NCBI RefSeq assembly: GCF_003259615.1
Contig: NZ_QLLR01000003.1
Coordinates: forward strand, 124,001 to 188,000
Reading direction: 5' to 3'
DNA from: Pedobacter cryoconitis
GTDB lineage: Bacteria > Bacteroidota > Bacteroidia > Sphingobacteriales > Sphingobacteriaceae
Length of the DNA: 64,000 bases
Shown: piece after piece, positions 54,799 to 63,983 of the stretch
How positions within the stretch are numbered: the stretch's first letter is position 1
Layout: each line of letters begins with the position of its first letter
Position numbers and translations under genes: made by a program
Notes under the pieces: generated by a model
What the model was told of the DNA's origin: nothing
The model's database searches: none
The model's input: only the letters and a program-made list of their open reading frames with translations

Positions 54799-55977
54799 AT
54801 GCAAAAGTCCGATCAATCGATTTATACCCTGCAATTTGGCCTGGTATGTTTAAGCTCCTTCCTTTTTTCTGCCAGTTTTAATATGCTGATTCCTGAATTA
54901 CCTGCATATCTCAGTGCAATGGGCGGAGCTTCTTATAAAGGATTGATCATAGCGCTGTTTACGCTTACAGCCGGGATCTCCAGGCCTTTTAGTGGTAAAC
55001 TGACTGATACTATCGGTCGGGTTCCTATCATGGCTGTAGGTTCCATAGTCTGTTTCGTTTGCGGATTCTTATATCCAGTACTCACTACAGTTGCTGGATT
55101 TCTTTTTCTCAGATTGATTCATGGATTTTCTACTGGATTTAAACCAACTGCAACCGCAGCTTATGTAGCAGATCTGGTTCCGGAAAACAGGTGGGGAGAA
55201 GCCATGGGAATCCACGGAATTTGTTTCAGTACCGGTCTGGCCATCGGCCCTGCCATTGGAAGTACGATAACTGATCATTTCTCTATTAATGTCTTATTTT
55301 ATTGTTCTTCAATTTTTGCTTTATCCTCCATCGTTATTCTTGGAAATATGAAGGAAACCCTGAAAGAAAAACAACCTTTCAGCTTCTCTCTATTGAAGAT
55401 TAAAAGGCAGGATATTATTGAATGGAGGGTGATTCCGGCGGCTTTAATTACGCTGCTGAGTTATGTTAGTTATGGCGTAATCCTGACTGTAGTCGGAGAT
55501 TGGAGCAAATATCTTGGCACCAGTAATAAAGGCCTGTTTTTTATGGTATTTACCCTGTCTTCCTTGCTTATCCGCTTTGTGGCCGGTAAAGCGTCAGACA
55601 GGCATGGAAGGGTTTTAATCCTGAAAATATCTCTCGCTTTACTTGCCGTTTCACTTTTGTCTATCGGTTTCGCGAATTCATCATTTACGCTGATGGCAGC
55701 TTCAGCTTTATACGGTGTAGCAACAGGGATGCTTTCTCCAACTGTTAATGCCTGGACTATAGACTTAAGCGACCCGAAACACCGCGGCAAGGCTATGGCA
55801 ACCATGTATATCGCTTTGGAAGCAGGAATTGGATTAGGTGCACTGCTGGCAGGATGGTTATTTATTGACAATATCAAAACCATACCCTATACATTTTTCA
55901 TCTGTACGGGCATTACCATTGCAGCATTAGTTTACCTGCAATTTGTCTGGAAACCGAAGCTTGCAACGGCAGTTTAA
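54799..55977 (+). CDS. MFS transporter (probable drug/metabolite exporter)
   Basis: A 392-residue inner-membrane protein with 12 predicted helices. The MFS loop 2-3 motif appears as GKLTDTIGRVPIMAVGS, and the loop 8-9 counterpart as GKASDRHGRVLILK. Helix 5 carries GIHGICFSTGLAIGPAIGS, an antiporter-type C motif that favours export. The substrate cannot be told. It ends directly against the convergent ald gene with no gap, and no shared operon is apparent. Confidence 0.85.
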   Translation: MQKSDQSIYTLQFGLVCLSSFLFSASFNMLIPELPAYLSAMGGASYKGLIIALFTLTAGISRPFSGKLTDTIGRVPIMAVGSIVCFVCGFLYPVLTTVAGFLFLRLIHGFSTGFKPTATAAYVADLVPENRWGEAMGIHGICFSTGLAIGPAIGSTITDHFSINVLFYCSSIFALSSIVILGNMKETLKEKQPFSFSLLKIKRQDIIEWRVIPAALITLLSYVSYGVILTVVGDWSKYLGTSNKGLFFMVFTLSSLLIRFVAGKASDRHGRVLILKISLALLAVSLLSIGFANSSFTLMAASALYGVATGMLSPTVNAWTIDLSDPKHRGKAMATMYIALEAGIGLGALLAGWLFIDNIKTIPYTFFICTGITIAALVYLQFVWKPKLATAV

Positions 55978-57204
55978 CTATTGATTCGCAGCGACCAGTA
56001 ATTCAATATCCTTATAAGGTAAATTAAACCTGGCAGCCAGATCTTTACTGGTCAGGTGGCCTTTATAAATATAAAGTGCTTCTCTGATACCTGGTTTGTT
56101 CCAGATCAGGCTCATCAGGCCGCCCATTTCACCTATATCTACCAGTATTGGGGTAAAGATATTAGTTAAGGCATAAGAAGCTGTTCTGGGTACTCTGGAT
56201 GCGATATTAGGCACACAGTAATGAATGACATCATGTTTTCTGAAAACAGGGTCTTTGTGGTTCGTGACTTCAGATGTTTCAAAACACCCGCCCTGATCTA
56301 TACTTACATCAATAACAACAGAGTCTGGTTTCATTCTGCTCACAGTCTCCTCGGTCACAATACAAGGACTTCTGCCGTGTGTTGCGCGGATAGCACCAAT
56401 AACTACGTCACAGGTTGTTACAGCTTTTCCCAGTACAATAGGTTGCATGACAGAGGTAAATACACGGCTTCCCAGGTTATTCTGAAGACGGCGCAAACGA
56501 TAAATAGAGCTGTCAAATACTTTAACTTCAGCGCCTAATGAAAGTGCTGTTCTGGCGGCATATTCTCCAACAGTTCCCGCACCAAGAATGACAATTTCTG
56601 TAGGAGGAACGCCGGTAAAACCACCCAGCATTAAGCCTTTACCACCAGTTACACTGCTTAGATATTCTGCGGCAATAAAGATAGAAGTTGCGCCTACGAT
56701 CTCACTCATGGCACGTACTACCGTTAAAACGTTTCCTTCATCCCTTAAATTCTCAAAGCATAGTGCATTGATCTTTTTATTTAATAATGCTTTCAGGTAG
56801 CCTTCTTTAAGTGCGCCCATCTGCAAAGCAGAGATCAGCGTCTGGCCTTTGTGCATCAGATTGATTTCTTCGACCGTTGGCGGTGCTATCTTTACGATAA
56901 TGTCAGCATCATATACATCCTTTTTATTGAATGTAATTTGTGCGCCCTGTTCACTGTAATCATTGTCAGAGAAGTTCGCACCTGTGCCTGCACCACTTTC
57001 CAGCAGTACTTTATGGCCATGATTGACCAGTAATGCAACCGATAAAGGTGTAAGTGCAATCCGGGTTTCCTGAAAAGAGATCTCTTTAGGAATGCCAATA
57101 TAAAGGCTGTTGCTTTTCTGTTTGATTTCTGACAATGTCTCTTTAGGCTGTAGCAGTCCTTTTTGAGCAATAGAGGCCATTTCTTCCCGTAATCCTGTAG
57201 CCAT
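55978..57204 (-). CDS. ald: Alanine dehydrogenase
   Basis: NAD-dependent oxidative deamination of L-alanine to pyruvate and ammonia. Evidence is PKEISFQETRIALTP (substrate site with Arg and Lys), ENLRDEGNVLTVVRAMSEI, and the Rossmann loop VILGAGTVGEYAA. SIDQGGCFETSE and HYCVPNIASRVPRTAS near the C-terminus are strongly typical. It has about 35 extra N-terminal residues (ATGLREEMASIAQKG) compared with Bacillus Ald, as in other Bacteroidota. It is the last gene of porX-tsaE-ald on the minus strand, 47 bp after tsaE. Confidence 0.93.
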   Translation of the reverse strand: MATGLREEMASIAQKGLLQPKETLSEIKQKSNSLYIGIPKEISFQETRIALTPLSVALLVNHGHKVLLESGAGTGANFSDNDYSEQGAQITFNKKDVYDADIIVKIAPPTVEEINLMHKGQTLISALQMGALKEGYLKALLNKKINALCFENLRDEGNVLTVVRAMSEIVGATSIFIAAEYLSSVTGGKGLMLGGFTGVPPTEIVILGAGTVGEYAARTALSLGAEVKVFDSSIYRLRRLQNNLGSRVFTSVMQPIVLGKAVTTCDVVIGAIRATHGRSPCIVTEETVSRMKPDSVVIDVSIDQGGCFETSEVTNHKDPVFRKHDVIHYCVPNIASRVPRTASYALTNIFTPILVDIGEMGGLMSLIWNKPGIREALYIYKGHLTSKDLAARFNLPYKDIELLVAANQ

Positions 57205-57251
57205 TCTGTCTATCTGATTTTTTGATTGAAATTAAGAAAAATAAGCTGAAT

Positions 57252-57674
57252 TTAAGAAATTTTTGTGAAGGTGAAAGATCGCTTGTCTTCTGACAATGCA
57301 GTAATTTCCACTTCGATATAAGTTTCAGGCAGCAATTCCGCGATCCGCTGAGGCCATTCTATCAGGCAGATATTTCCTGAATAAAAGTATTCCTCATAAC
57401 CAATATCAAATACCTCCTGCAGGTTTTTAATTCTGTAGAAGTCAAAATGATAAATGACCTGATTGCCTGGTGCTGCATATTCGTTTACAATAGAAAATGT
57501 AGGACTGTTGACTACATCTGTTACGCCTAATTTCTGGCACAGGACTTTAATAAAAGTTGTTTTTCCTGCTCCCATTTCGCCCTCGAATGCGAATATTTTT
57601 TCGTTTCCTGCAAAACTGAGCAGTGCTTCAGCGGCACTGCCCAGTTCCTCCAGGTGATTAATTTCAATGTTCAT
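57252..57674 (-). CDS. tsaE: tRNA threonylcarbamoyladenosine biosynthesis ATPase TsaE
   Basis: ATPase that drives the TsaB-TsaD complex in making t6A at position 37 of ANN-decoding tRNAs. The Walker A motif is GEMGAGKTTFIKVL, followed by SPTFSIVNEY, HFDFYRIKNLQEVFDIGYEE and CLIEWPQRI, all in family order. 140 residues is normal. It lies 9 bp downstream of porX and is almost certainly cotranscribed; this neighbourhood is common in Bacteroidota. Confidence 0.95.
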   Translation of the reverse strand: MNIEINHLEELGSAAEALLSFAGNEKIFAFEGEMGAGKTTFIKVLCQKLGVTDVVNSPTFSIVNEYAAPGNQVIYHFDFYRIKNLQEVFDIGYEEYFYSGNICLIEWPQRIAELLPETYIEVEITALSEDKRSFTFTKIS

Positions 57675-57683
57675 TTTGATATA

Positions 57684-59237
57684 CTATCTTGAGCTGTAAG
57701 TCGCTACAGGAATCATCATTTCCTCCAGGGAGATCCCACCATGCTGGAACGTTTCGTTATAATAGTTCACAAACTGGTTGTAGTTATTCTGATAGACAAA
57801 ATAACGGTCTTCTTTAGCGAAAATATAGTTGGAACTAATATTTATTTTAGGCAACTGTGCCTCATGAGGATTTTTAATTAAAAAGACCTCTTTGGCATTA
57901 AAGTTCAGGTTTCTGCCCTGTTTATAGCGCAGGTTTGTATTGGTATTTCTATCTCCGATTACTTTACTCGGATGTTTCACCCTGATGGTACCGTGATCTG
58001 TAGTGATAATTACTTTCACTTGTTTCTGTGCAAGTTTTTTCAGCAGTTCCAGTAAAGGAGAGTGTTCAAACCAGGAAAGCGTTAGTGAACGGTAAGCCGC
58101 ATCGTCATTTGCCAGCTCTCTGATCATGGCCATATCGGTACGTGCATGAGAAAGCATATCGACAAAGTTGTAAACGATTGCGTTGAATTCATTCTGCATC
58201 AGGTTGTTCATTTGCTCGTTAAGCGCTTTTCCGTCGTCATAAGTCAGAATTTTATGATAGCTGAATTTGCAGTCTTTACGAACGCTGCGTTTAATCTGAT
58301 CTGCAAGGAAGGCTTCTTCGTGCATGTTTTTACCACCCTCCTCATCATCATTCTGCCAAAGAGAAGGGAAGCGTTTCTCCATTTCCAATGGCATCAGGCC
58401 AGAAAAGATTGAGTTCCTTGCATACTGCGTTGCTGTTGGCAGGATACTCGTGTAAATATCTTCCTCATCTAATCTGAAATGTTCTGTGATTAAAGGATTG
58501 ATAATCTTCCATTGATCGTATCTCAGGTTATCAATCAGGATAAAAAATACTGGGGTAGTAGAGTTGATATGTGGAAATGCTTTCTTTTTAAGCAGTTCAT
58601 TAGACAATAAAGGCGTTTTACCTCTTTTGTTAACCCAGTCAATATAATTGTCTTCAATGAATTTAGAGAACTGTGTATTCGCTTCAGACTTTTGCATGGT
58701 CAGAATTTCATGCATCTGCGGATCATCCAGCTTTTCAAGTTCAAGTTCCCAGAAAATAAGTTTTTTATAAACTTCTGTCCATTCTTCGTAGCTTAATTTG
58801 TCATTCAGTGTCATGCCTAAACGTCTGAAGTCTTGTTGATAAGCCATCGAAGTTTTGGCACTGATCAGTCTTTTATTGTCTATGATTTTTTTGATTGTCA
58901 GCAATACTTGCTTAGGATTAACCGGCTTTATCAGATAATCGTCAATTTTTGAACCGATCGCATCTTCCATCAGATTTTCCTCTTCACTTTTGGTAATCAG
59001 GACAACCGGAATGTCACTTTTTATATTTTTAATGGCAGAAAGGGTTTCCAGTCCGCTCATGCCGGGCATATTTTCATCCAGAAATACCAGGTCGAAATGC
59101 TCCTTGCCAAAAGCCTCCAATGCATCGTTTCCATTCGTAAATGTAGTCACGTGGTACCCTTTTTCGTTTAATAGTAATATATGTGGTTTTAATAAGTTTA
59201 TCTCATCATCGGCCCATAGAATCTTGGTTTCCTGCAT
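57684..59237 (-). CDS. porX: PorX-type response regulator with PglZ (alkaline-phosphatase-like) domain
   Basis: A 517-residue two-domain protein. The receiver domain (1-125) has acidic residues D10-D11, the phosphoacceptor D54 in VFLDENMPGMSG and K in YLIKPVNP. A helical linker leads to a PglZ domain (about 205-517) with FFILIDNLRYDQW, ILPTATQYARNSIFSG (the active-site Thr), NFVDMLSHARTDM and TDHGTIRVKHP. PorX of Porphyromonas, with the kinase PorY, controls type IX secretion and has oligonucleotide phosphodiesterase activity. That role is a reasonable inference here. No porY lies in the window. It is divergent from the HD gene across about 104 bp. Confidence 0.93.
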   Translation of the reverse strand: MQETKILWADDEINLLKPHILLLNEKGYHVTTFTNGNDALEAFGKEHFDLVFLDENMPGMSGLETLSAIKNIKSDIPVVLITKSEEENLMEDAIGSKIDDYLIKPVNPKQVLLTIKKIIDNKRLISAKTSMAYQQDFRRLGMTLNDKLSYEEWTEVYKKLIFWELELEKLDDPQMHEILTMQKSEANTQFSKFIEDNYIDWVNKRGKTPLLSNELLKKKAFPHINSTTPVFFILIDNLRYDQWKIINPLITEHFRLDEEDIYTSILPTATQYARNSIFSGLMPLEMEKRFPSLWQNDDEEGGKNMHEEAFLADQIKRSVRKDCKFSYHKILTYDDGKALNEQMNNLMQNEFNAIVYNFVDMLSHARTDMAMIRELANDDAAYRSLTLSWFEHSPLLELLKKLAQKQVKVIITTDHGTIRVKHPSKVIGDRNTNTNLRYKQGRNLNFNAKEVFLIKNPHEAQLPKINISSNYIFAKEDRYFVYQNNYNQFVNYYNETFQHGGISLEEMMIPVATYSSR

Positions 59238-59341
59238 TATTGTATGTATAAGGTGTAAATAAATCCTTAAAAAGAGATATCTCTTTCTTAAGTACGGATA
59301 AAAATAGCAATTTTTGTACCGTATAATTTATTTTGCCAAGA

Positions 59342-60571
59342 TTGAATAAAAAGAAAATAATAAATGACCCGGTATATGGATTTATCAATATACCCTCAGA
59401 ATTGATCTTTGACCTGATCTCGCATCCCTTTTTTCAGCGTTTACGCTACATTAAACAATTGGGGATGACACACCTGGTTTATCCGGGAGCTTTGCATACG
59501 CGTTTTCATCACGCGCTTGGTGCAATGCACCTGATGTGCCTGGCTATTGACATCTTACGCAGTAAGGGACATGAGATTACCAAAGATGAAGAAGAGGGTG
59601 CAACGATAGCTATATTGCTTCATGATATTGGTCATGGGCCATTTTCTCATGCCCTGGAATATTCGCTGGTTAAAGGAATTCAGCATGAAGATATTTCTAT
59701 CCTGATGATGGAGCGCCTGAATATGGAGTTCGATGGAAAACTAGATACTGCCATCGCTATATTTAAAGGAGCATATCCAAAGAAATTCCTGCATCAGCTG
59801 ATTTCAAGTCAGCTTGACCTGGACAGAATGGATTATTTAAACAGGGATAGCTTTTTTACAGGCGTGAGTGAAGGGGTAATTAGCTTTGACCGGATTATTA
59901 AGATGTTCAATATTGCTGACGACCAGCTGGTGATTGAAGAAAAAGGTATTTATTCTATTGAGAAGTTTCTGATTGCCAGAAGGTTAATGTACTGGCAGGT
60001 TTATTTGCATAAAACAGTTATTGCAGGAGAAATGCTGCTGGTCAAGATTTTAAAACGGGCCAAAGAACTTGCTGTAAAGGGAGGTGATTTATTTGCGACC
60101 CCGGCATTGCAGCATTTTCTGAAAAATGAGATTTCTCAAAAAGAGTTTTTTGAAACGAATGTGCATCTGCTGCAATTTGCGAAACTGGATGATCAGGATA
60201 TTTTTGCTTCGGTGAAGGTCTGGTGCGATCATCAGGACAGAATTCTTTCACTATTATGTAATATGCTGGTTAACCGCAATTTATATAAGATCGAGATTAC
60301 CAATGAAGCGCCTGATCCGGCGAGAGTCTCTTTGATTGGTGAAAATACGGCTTTTAGTCTTGGAATTGATCAGAATGAGGTATCTTACTTTGTATTTACG
60401 GATGTAATCAGCAACAGAGCCTACAATACAGGGGGCGGAAACAGCACAATTAACATATTAATGAAAAATAATACCACAACAGATATTGCAAAAGCATCTG
60501 ATTTATCTAACCTTGAATCGCTCGACAGGACAGTTAGAAAGCATATACTTTGCTATCCAAGAATTATTTAG
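59342..60571 (+). CDS. HD-domain phosphohydrolase (dNTPase-like)
   Basis: About 409 residues with an HD metal-binding domain. Motifs are RFHHALGAMHLMCLA (first His), ILLHDIGHGPFSHALEYS (H-D pair and GH) and QLDLDRMDYLNRDSFFTG (last Asp). This matches the SAMHD1/dGTPase-like group; the substrate is unproven. The start is uncertain: TTG at 59342 gives MNKKKIINDPVYGFI, and a TTG at 59333 adds three residues. No ATG is available near the family start. It is followed 136 bp later by lpxD. Confidence 0.87.
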   Translation: MNKKKIINDPVYGFINIPSELIFDLISHPFFQRLRYIKQLGMTHLVYPGALHTRFHHALGAMHLMCLAIDILRSKGHEITKDEEEGATIAILLHDIGHGPFSHALEYSLVKGIQHEDISILMMERLNMEFDGKLDTAIAIFKGAYPKKFLHQLISSQLDLDRMDYLNRDSFFTGVSEGVISFDRIIKMFNIADDQLVIEEKGIYSIEKFLIARRLMYWQVYLHKTVIAGEMLLVKILKRAKELAVKGGDLFATPALQHFLKNEISQKEFFETNVHLLQFAKLDDQDIFASVKVWCDHQDRILSLLCNMLVNRNLYKIEITNEAPDPARVSLIGENTAFSLGIDQNEVSYFVFTDVISNRAYNTGGGNSTINILMKNNTTTDIAKASDLSNLESLDRTVRKHILCYPRII

Positions 60572-60673
60572 CATTATTTAACAAAATAATCCAATTATTA
60601 TCCCGTTTTTTATCCGATTATACAGGAGCATTGAAATGGTCAAGTGGCTGATAAAATAGGGAGTTGGGATAAT

Positions 60674-60703
60674 TTGTTCATATCAATTTAACATTTAACT
60701 TTG
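60674..60703 (+). promoter_or_regulatory. Promoter of the lipid A operon, with start site at the lpxD ATG
   Basis: TTG (60674-60676), a 19-bp spacer and TAACTTTG (60696-60703) match the Bacteroidota primary-sigma consensus exactly. The motif ends four bases before the lpxD ATG (60708). Transcription should begin on or next to the start codon, giving a leaderless or nearly leaderless mRNA. Confidence 0.65.
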
Positions 60704-60707
60704 TAGA

Positions 60708-61754
60708 ATGCAATTTACTGCCAAGCAGATAAGCGACTTTTTAAGTGGAACAGTTGAAGGCGATGAAACTATCACAGTTTCAGAACTTTCGAAAATAGAA
60801 GAGGGGAAAAAAGGGGCCTTATGTTTTCTATCTAACCGGAAATACGAGAACTTCATCTATTCAACGAACGCATCTGTCGTTATCGTTGGGTTAGATTTTG
60901 TTCCTTCGCAGCCTATCAGTTGTACGCTGGTAAAGGTGAAGGACCCATATAGTGCTTTTTCTGTCTTATTGGAAAAGTATAATGAAGTCTTAAATGAGAC
61001 TTCTCAAAAAACAGGCATTGAACAGCCTTCTTTTGTTCATCTTTCAGCAAAAATTGGCAAGAATGTATTTATAGGGGCTTTCTCTTATATCGATGCTAAT
61101 GTAGAGATTGGAGACAATACAAAGATTTTACAGCAGATATATATCGGAACAGATTCAAAAATAGGCTCGGGATGTACTTTTCATCCCGGAGTTAAAATCT
61201 ATAACCGTTCTGTGATTGGGGATGGGGTCGTTATCCATTCTAATACAGTAATTGGGAGTGATGGATTTGGATTTGCCCCTCAGCCGGATGGTACCTACAC
61301 TAAAATTGCACAGATAGGAAATGTTGTGATTGAAAACGATGTTGAGATCGGTGCGAATACTGCAATTGACAGGGCAACAATGGGCTCTACTTTTATTAGA
61401 AAAGGCTCAAAACTGGATAACCTGATTCAGATTGCACACAATGTGGAGATTGGAGAGCATACGGTTGTTGCTGCCCAGGCAGGAGTTTCAGGAAGCAGTA
61501 AAGTTGGTGAAAGATCAGTTGTTGGCGGTCAGGTTGGAATTGCAGGGCACTTGTCATTAGCCAGAGGCACACAAATTGGCGCACAGGCAGGGATTAATTC
61601 CAATATTACAGAAGAGAACAAACAATGGCATGGCACACCTGCGCAGCCGCTCAGAGACTGGATGCGTGCATCTGTCTTGTTCAAGCATTTACCAGGAATA
61701 GAAAAACGGATTACAAAATTAGAGGCTGAAATTACAGCGAAACTCCAGTCATAG
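60708..61754 (+). CDS. lpxD: UDP-3-O-(3-hydroxyacyl)glucosamine N-acyltransferase LpxD
   Basis: Third step of lipid A synthesis: transfers a 3-hydroxyacyl chain from acyl carrier protein to the 2-amino group of UDP-3-O-acyl-glucosamine. An N-terminal uridine-binding domain (1-100) contains [16 protein letters not shown] left-handed beta-helix of hexapeptide repeats follows, with [13 protein letters not shown] and the catalytic-His segment [12 protein letters not shown]. 348 residues is the normal length. It heads the plus-strand series lpxD, lpxC/fabZ, lpxA. Confidence 0.97.
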   Translation: MQFTAKQISDFLSGTVEGDETITVSELSKIEEGKKGALCFLSNRKYENFIYSTNASVVIVGLDFVPSQPISCTLVKVKDPYSAFSVLLEKYNEVLNETSQKTGIEQPSFVHLSAKIGKNVFIGAFSYIDANVEIGDNTKILQQIYIGTDSKIGSGCTFHPGVKIYNRSVIGDGVVIHSNTVIGSDGFGFAPQPDGTYTKIAQIGNVVIENDVEIGANTAIDRATMGSTFIRKGSKLDNLIQIAHNVEIGEHTVVAAQAGVSGSSKVGERSVVGGQVGIAGHLSLARGTQIGAQAGINSNITEENKQWHGTPAQPLRDWMRASVLFKHLPGIEKRITKLEAEITAKLQS

Positions 61755-61780
61755 TATAATTAGTACCACACAAAACAATA

Positions 61781-63193
61781 ATGAACGTTAAACAAAAAAC
61801 CATAAAAAGCGAAGTTTCTGTACATGGAGTAGGCTTGCACACAGGTGCCAGTGTCACTTTAACTTTTTGTCCGGCTCCGGAAAACCACGGGTTTAAATTT
61901 CAAAGGACTGATTTACCAGGTCAACCAATCATCGATGCTGACTGTGACAATGTTACAGATACGGCAAGAGGCACAACAATTACGCAAAACGGGGCTAGTA
62001 TCAGCACGGTGGAGCATGTAATGGCTTCTTTGGTTGGAATGGACCTTGATAATATATTAATGAAGCTGGATGGCCCTGAAACTCCGATTATGGACGGAAG
62101 TGCGATCCTTTTTGTAGAGGCACTGGAAAGTGTTGGTTTAGTACAGCAAAGTATTGACCGCGAATATTTCCAGATCCCTCATAACATTACCTATACTGAT
62201 GCTGAACGTAAAGTAGAGATTGTGGCTATGCCGCTTGAAGATTACAGGTTTACTTGTATGATTGACTATAATTCCCCTGTTCTGGGCAGTCAGCATGCGG
62301 TAATTTCTACAATTGCAGAATTTAAGAGTGCAATTGCATCCTGCCGTACTTTCTGTTTTCTGCATGAGTTGGAATATCAATTACAGAACAACCTGATTAA
62401 AGGTGGTGATTTAAATAATGCAATTGTTATTGTTGACAAAGAGGTTACGCGTGATGAGTTAGATCACCTGGCTAAAATATTCAACAGAGAGAAAATAGAA
62501 GTAGCTCCGCAGGGTATTTTAAACAATATGGAGCTGCGTTATCAGAATGAGCCTGCAAGACACAAATTATTAGATATGATTGGTGACCTTGCGCTTGTTG
62601 GAATGCACATTAAAGGGCATATCATGGCTGCAAGACCAGGGCATGCGGCTAACATTGCATTTGCGAAAAAGATTAAAGCAGCAATCAAAAAAGAGAAAAA
62701 CAAGAAAGTTCAGCATGTTTATGACCCTTCTGTAAAGCCACTTTATGACGTGATGCAGATCATGGATATTTTACCACACAGACAACCGTTTTTGTTCATC
62801 GATAAAATCCTTGAATTATCAAAAACGCATGTAGTTGGTGTGAAAAATGTGACCATGAATGAAGAATTTTTCAAAGGACATTTTCCGGGGGCACCAGTTT
62901 TACCGGGTGTAATCCAGATTGAAGCAATGGCACAGACTGGTGGTATTTTAGTATTAAGTACTGTTCCTGATCCAAGAAACTATCTGACTTATTTCCTTAA
63001 AATTGATAAGGTGAGATTCAGGGCGCAGGTGTTGCCTGGAGATACGATCGTTTTCAGATGTGATTTGATGGAGCCAATCCGCAGGGGCATTGCACAGATG
63101 AAAGGCGTGGGCATGGTAGGAGAGAAAATAGTAGTAGAGGCAGAGATGATGGCCCAAATTTCAAAAGTTAAAGATAGCGAACGCGCATCATGA
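61781..63193 (+). CDS. lpxC/fabZ: Bifunctional UDP-3-O-acyl-GlcNAc deacetylase / 3-hydroxyacyl-ACP dehydratase
   Basis: Natural fusion of LpxC (about 1-305), the committed zinc deacetylase of lipid A synthesis, and FabZ (about 320-470), the fatty acid dehydratase. LpxC zinc ligands are in VEHVMASLVG (H79) and HKLLDMIGD (H261, D265), with MDGSA in between. FabZ has ILPHRQPFLFIDKI (near 330) and the catalytic GHFPGAPVLPGVIQIEAMAQ (His and Glu, from 366). Both active sites are intact. The fusion is a Bacteroidota trait and may tie lipid A and phospholipid flux together. lpxA overlaps it by 4 bp (ATGA). Confidence 0.97.
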   Translation: MNVKQKTIKSEVSVHGVGLHTGASVTLTFCPAPENHGFKFQRTDLPGQPIIDADCDNVTDTARGTTITQNGASISTVEHVMASLVGMDLDNILMKLDGPETPIMDGSAILFVEALESVGLVQQSIDREYFQIPHNITYTDAERKVEIVAMPLEDYRFTCMIDYNSPVLGSQHAVISTIAEFKSAIASCRTFCFLHELEYQLQNNLIKGGDLNNAIVIVDKEVTRDELDHLAKIFNREKIEVAPQGILNNMELRYQNEPARHKLLDMIGDLALVGMHIKGHIMAARPGHAANIAFAKKIKAAIKKEKNKKVQHVYDPSVKPLYDVMQIMDILPHRQPFLFIDKILELSKTHVVGVKNVTMNEEFFKGHFPGAPVLPGVIQIEAMAQTGGILVLSTVPDPRNYLTYFLKIDKVRFRAQVLPGDTIVFRCDLMEPIRRGIAQMKGVGMVGEKIVVEAEMMAQISKVKDSERAS

Positions 63194-63975
63194 TACAACC
63201 ATTAGCATATATACATCCTGATGCAATCATAGCAGACAATGTGGTTATAGAACCTTTTTCTGTTATACATAAAGACGTTGTCATTGGAGAAGGAACATGG
63301 ATTGCCTCTAATGTGGTGATCATGGACGGCGCAAGAATAGGCAAGAACTGCAGGATTTTTCCTGGTTCTGTAATTTCCGGAGTTCCTCAGGATTTAAAGT
63401 TCGCAGGTGAAGTGACTACAGCCGAAATCGGGGATAATACCACGATCAGGGAGTGTGTAACGATTAACCGCGGCACAAAAGATAAATGGAAGACTGTAAT
63501 TGGAAGCAATTGCCTGATTCAGGCTTATTCACACATTGCACATGATTGTGAAGTGGGTAATAATTGTATTTTCTCTAACAGCACTACGCTTGCAGGGCAT
63601 ATCACTATTGGTGATTATGTGGTTCTGGCTGGTTTAGTTGCGATACATCAGTTTGTAAATGTAGGGTCGCATGCGTTCATTACCGGTGGTTCACTGGTAA
63701 GGAAAGATGTTCCACCTTATGTTAAAGCTGCCAGAGAGCCTTTATCATACGCAGGGATTAATTCTGTTGGATTAAGAAGACGCGGATTTTCTTCAGAGAA
63801 GATCAATGAGATACAGGAAATCTACAGGGTATTGTTTGTAAAGCATAATAATGTGACCAAGGCTCTTGATAAGATAGAGGCTGAATTTGCACCGACTGAG
63901 ATTCGTGATGAAATCGTAGATTTTATCAGAAATTCAAACAGAGGTGTGATGAAAGGTTTTGGATCAGGTAGCTAG
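63190..63975 (+). CDS. lpxA: Acyl-ACP--UDP-N-acetylglucosamine O-acyltransferase LpxA
   Basis: First acyl transfer of lipid A synthesis, on the 3-OH of UDP-GlcNAc. It is a left-handed beta-helix (about 5-185) with IRECVTINRGTKDKW, the catalytic-His segment HIAHDCEVGNNCI and AGHITIGDYVVLAG. The C-terminal helical part (SVGLRRRGFSSEKINEIQ) is typical. The start codon overlaps the lpxC/fabZ stop (ATGA), so translation is coupled. 261 residues is normal. It completes the lpxD-lpxC/fabZ-lpxA run. Confidence 0.97.
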   Translation: MIQPLAYIHPDAIIADNVVIEPFSVIHKDVVIGEGTWIASNVVIMDGARIGKNCRIFPGSVISGVPQDLKFAGEVTTAEIGDNTTIRECVTINRGTKDKWKTVIGSNCLIQAYSHIAHDCEVGNNCIFSNSTTLAGHITIGDYVVLAGLVAIHQFVNVGSHAFITGGSLVRKDVPPYVKAAREPLSYAGINSVGLRRRGFSSEKINEIQEIYRVLFVKHNNVTKALDKIEAEFAPTEIRDEIVDFIRNSNRGVMKGFGSGS

Positions 63976-63983
63976 TCATTTGA

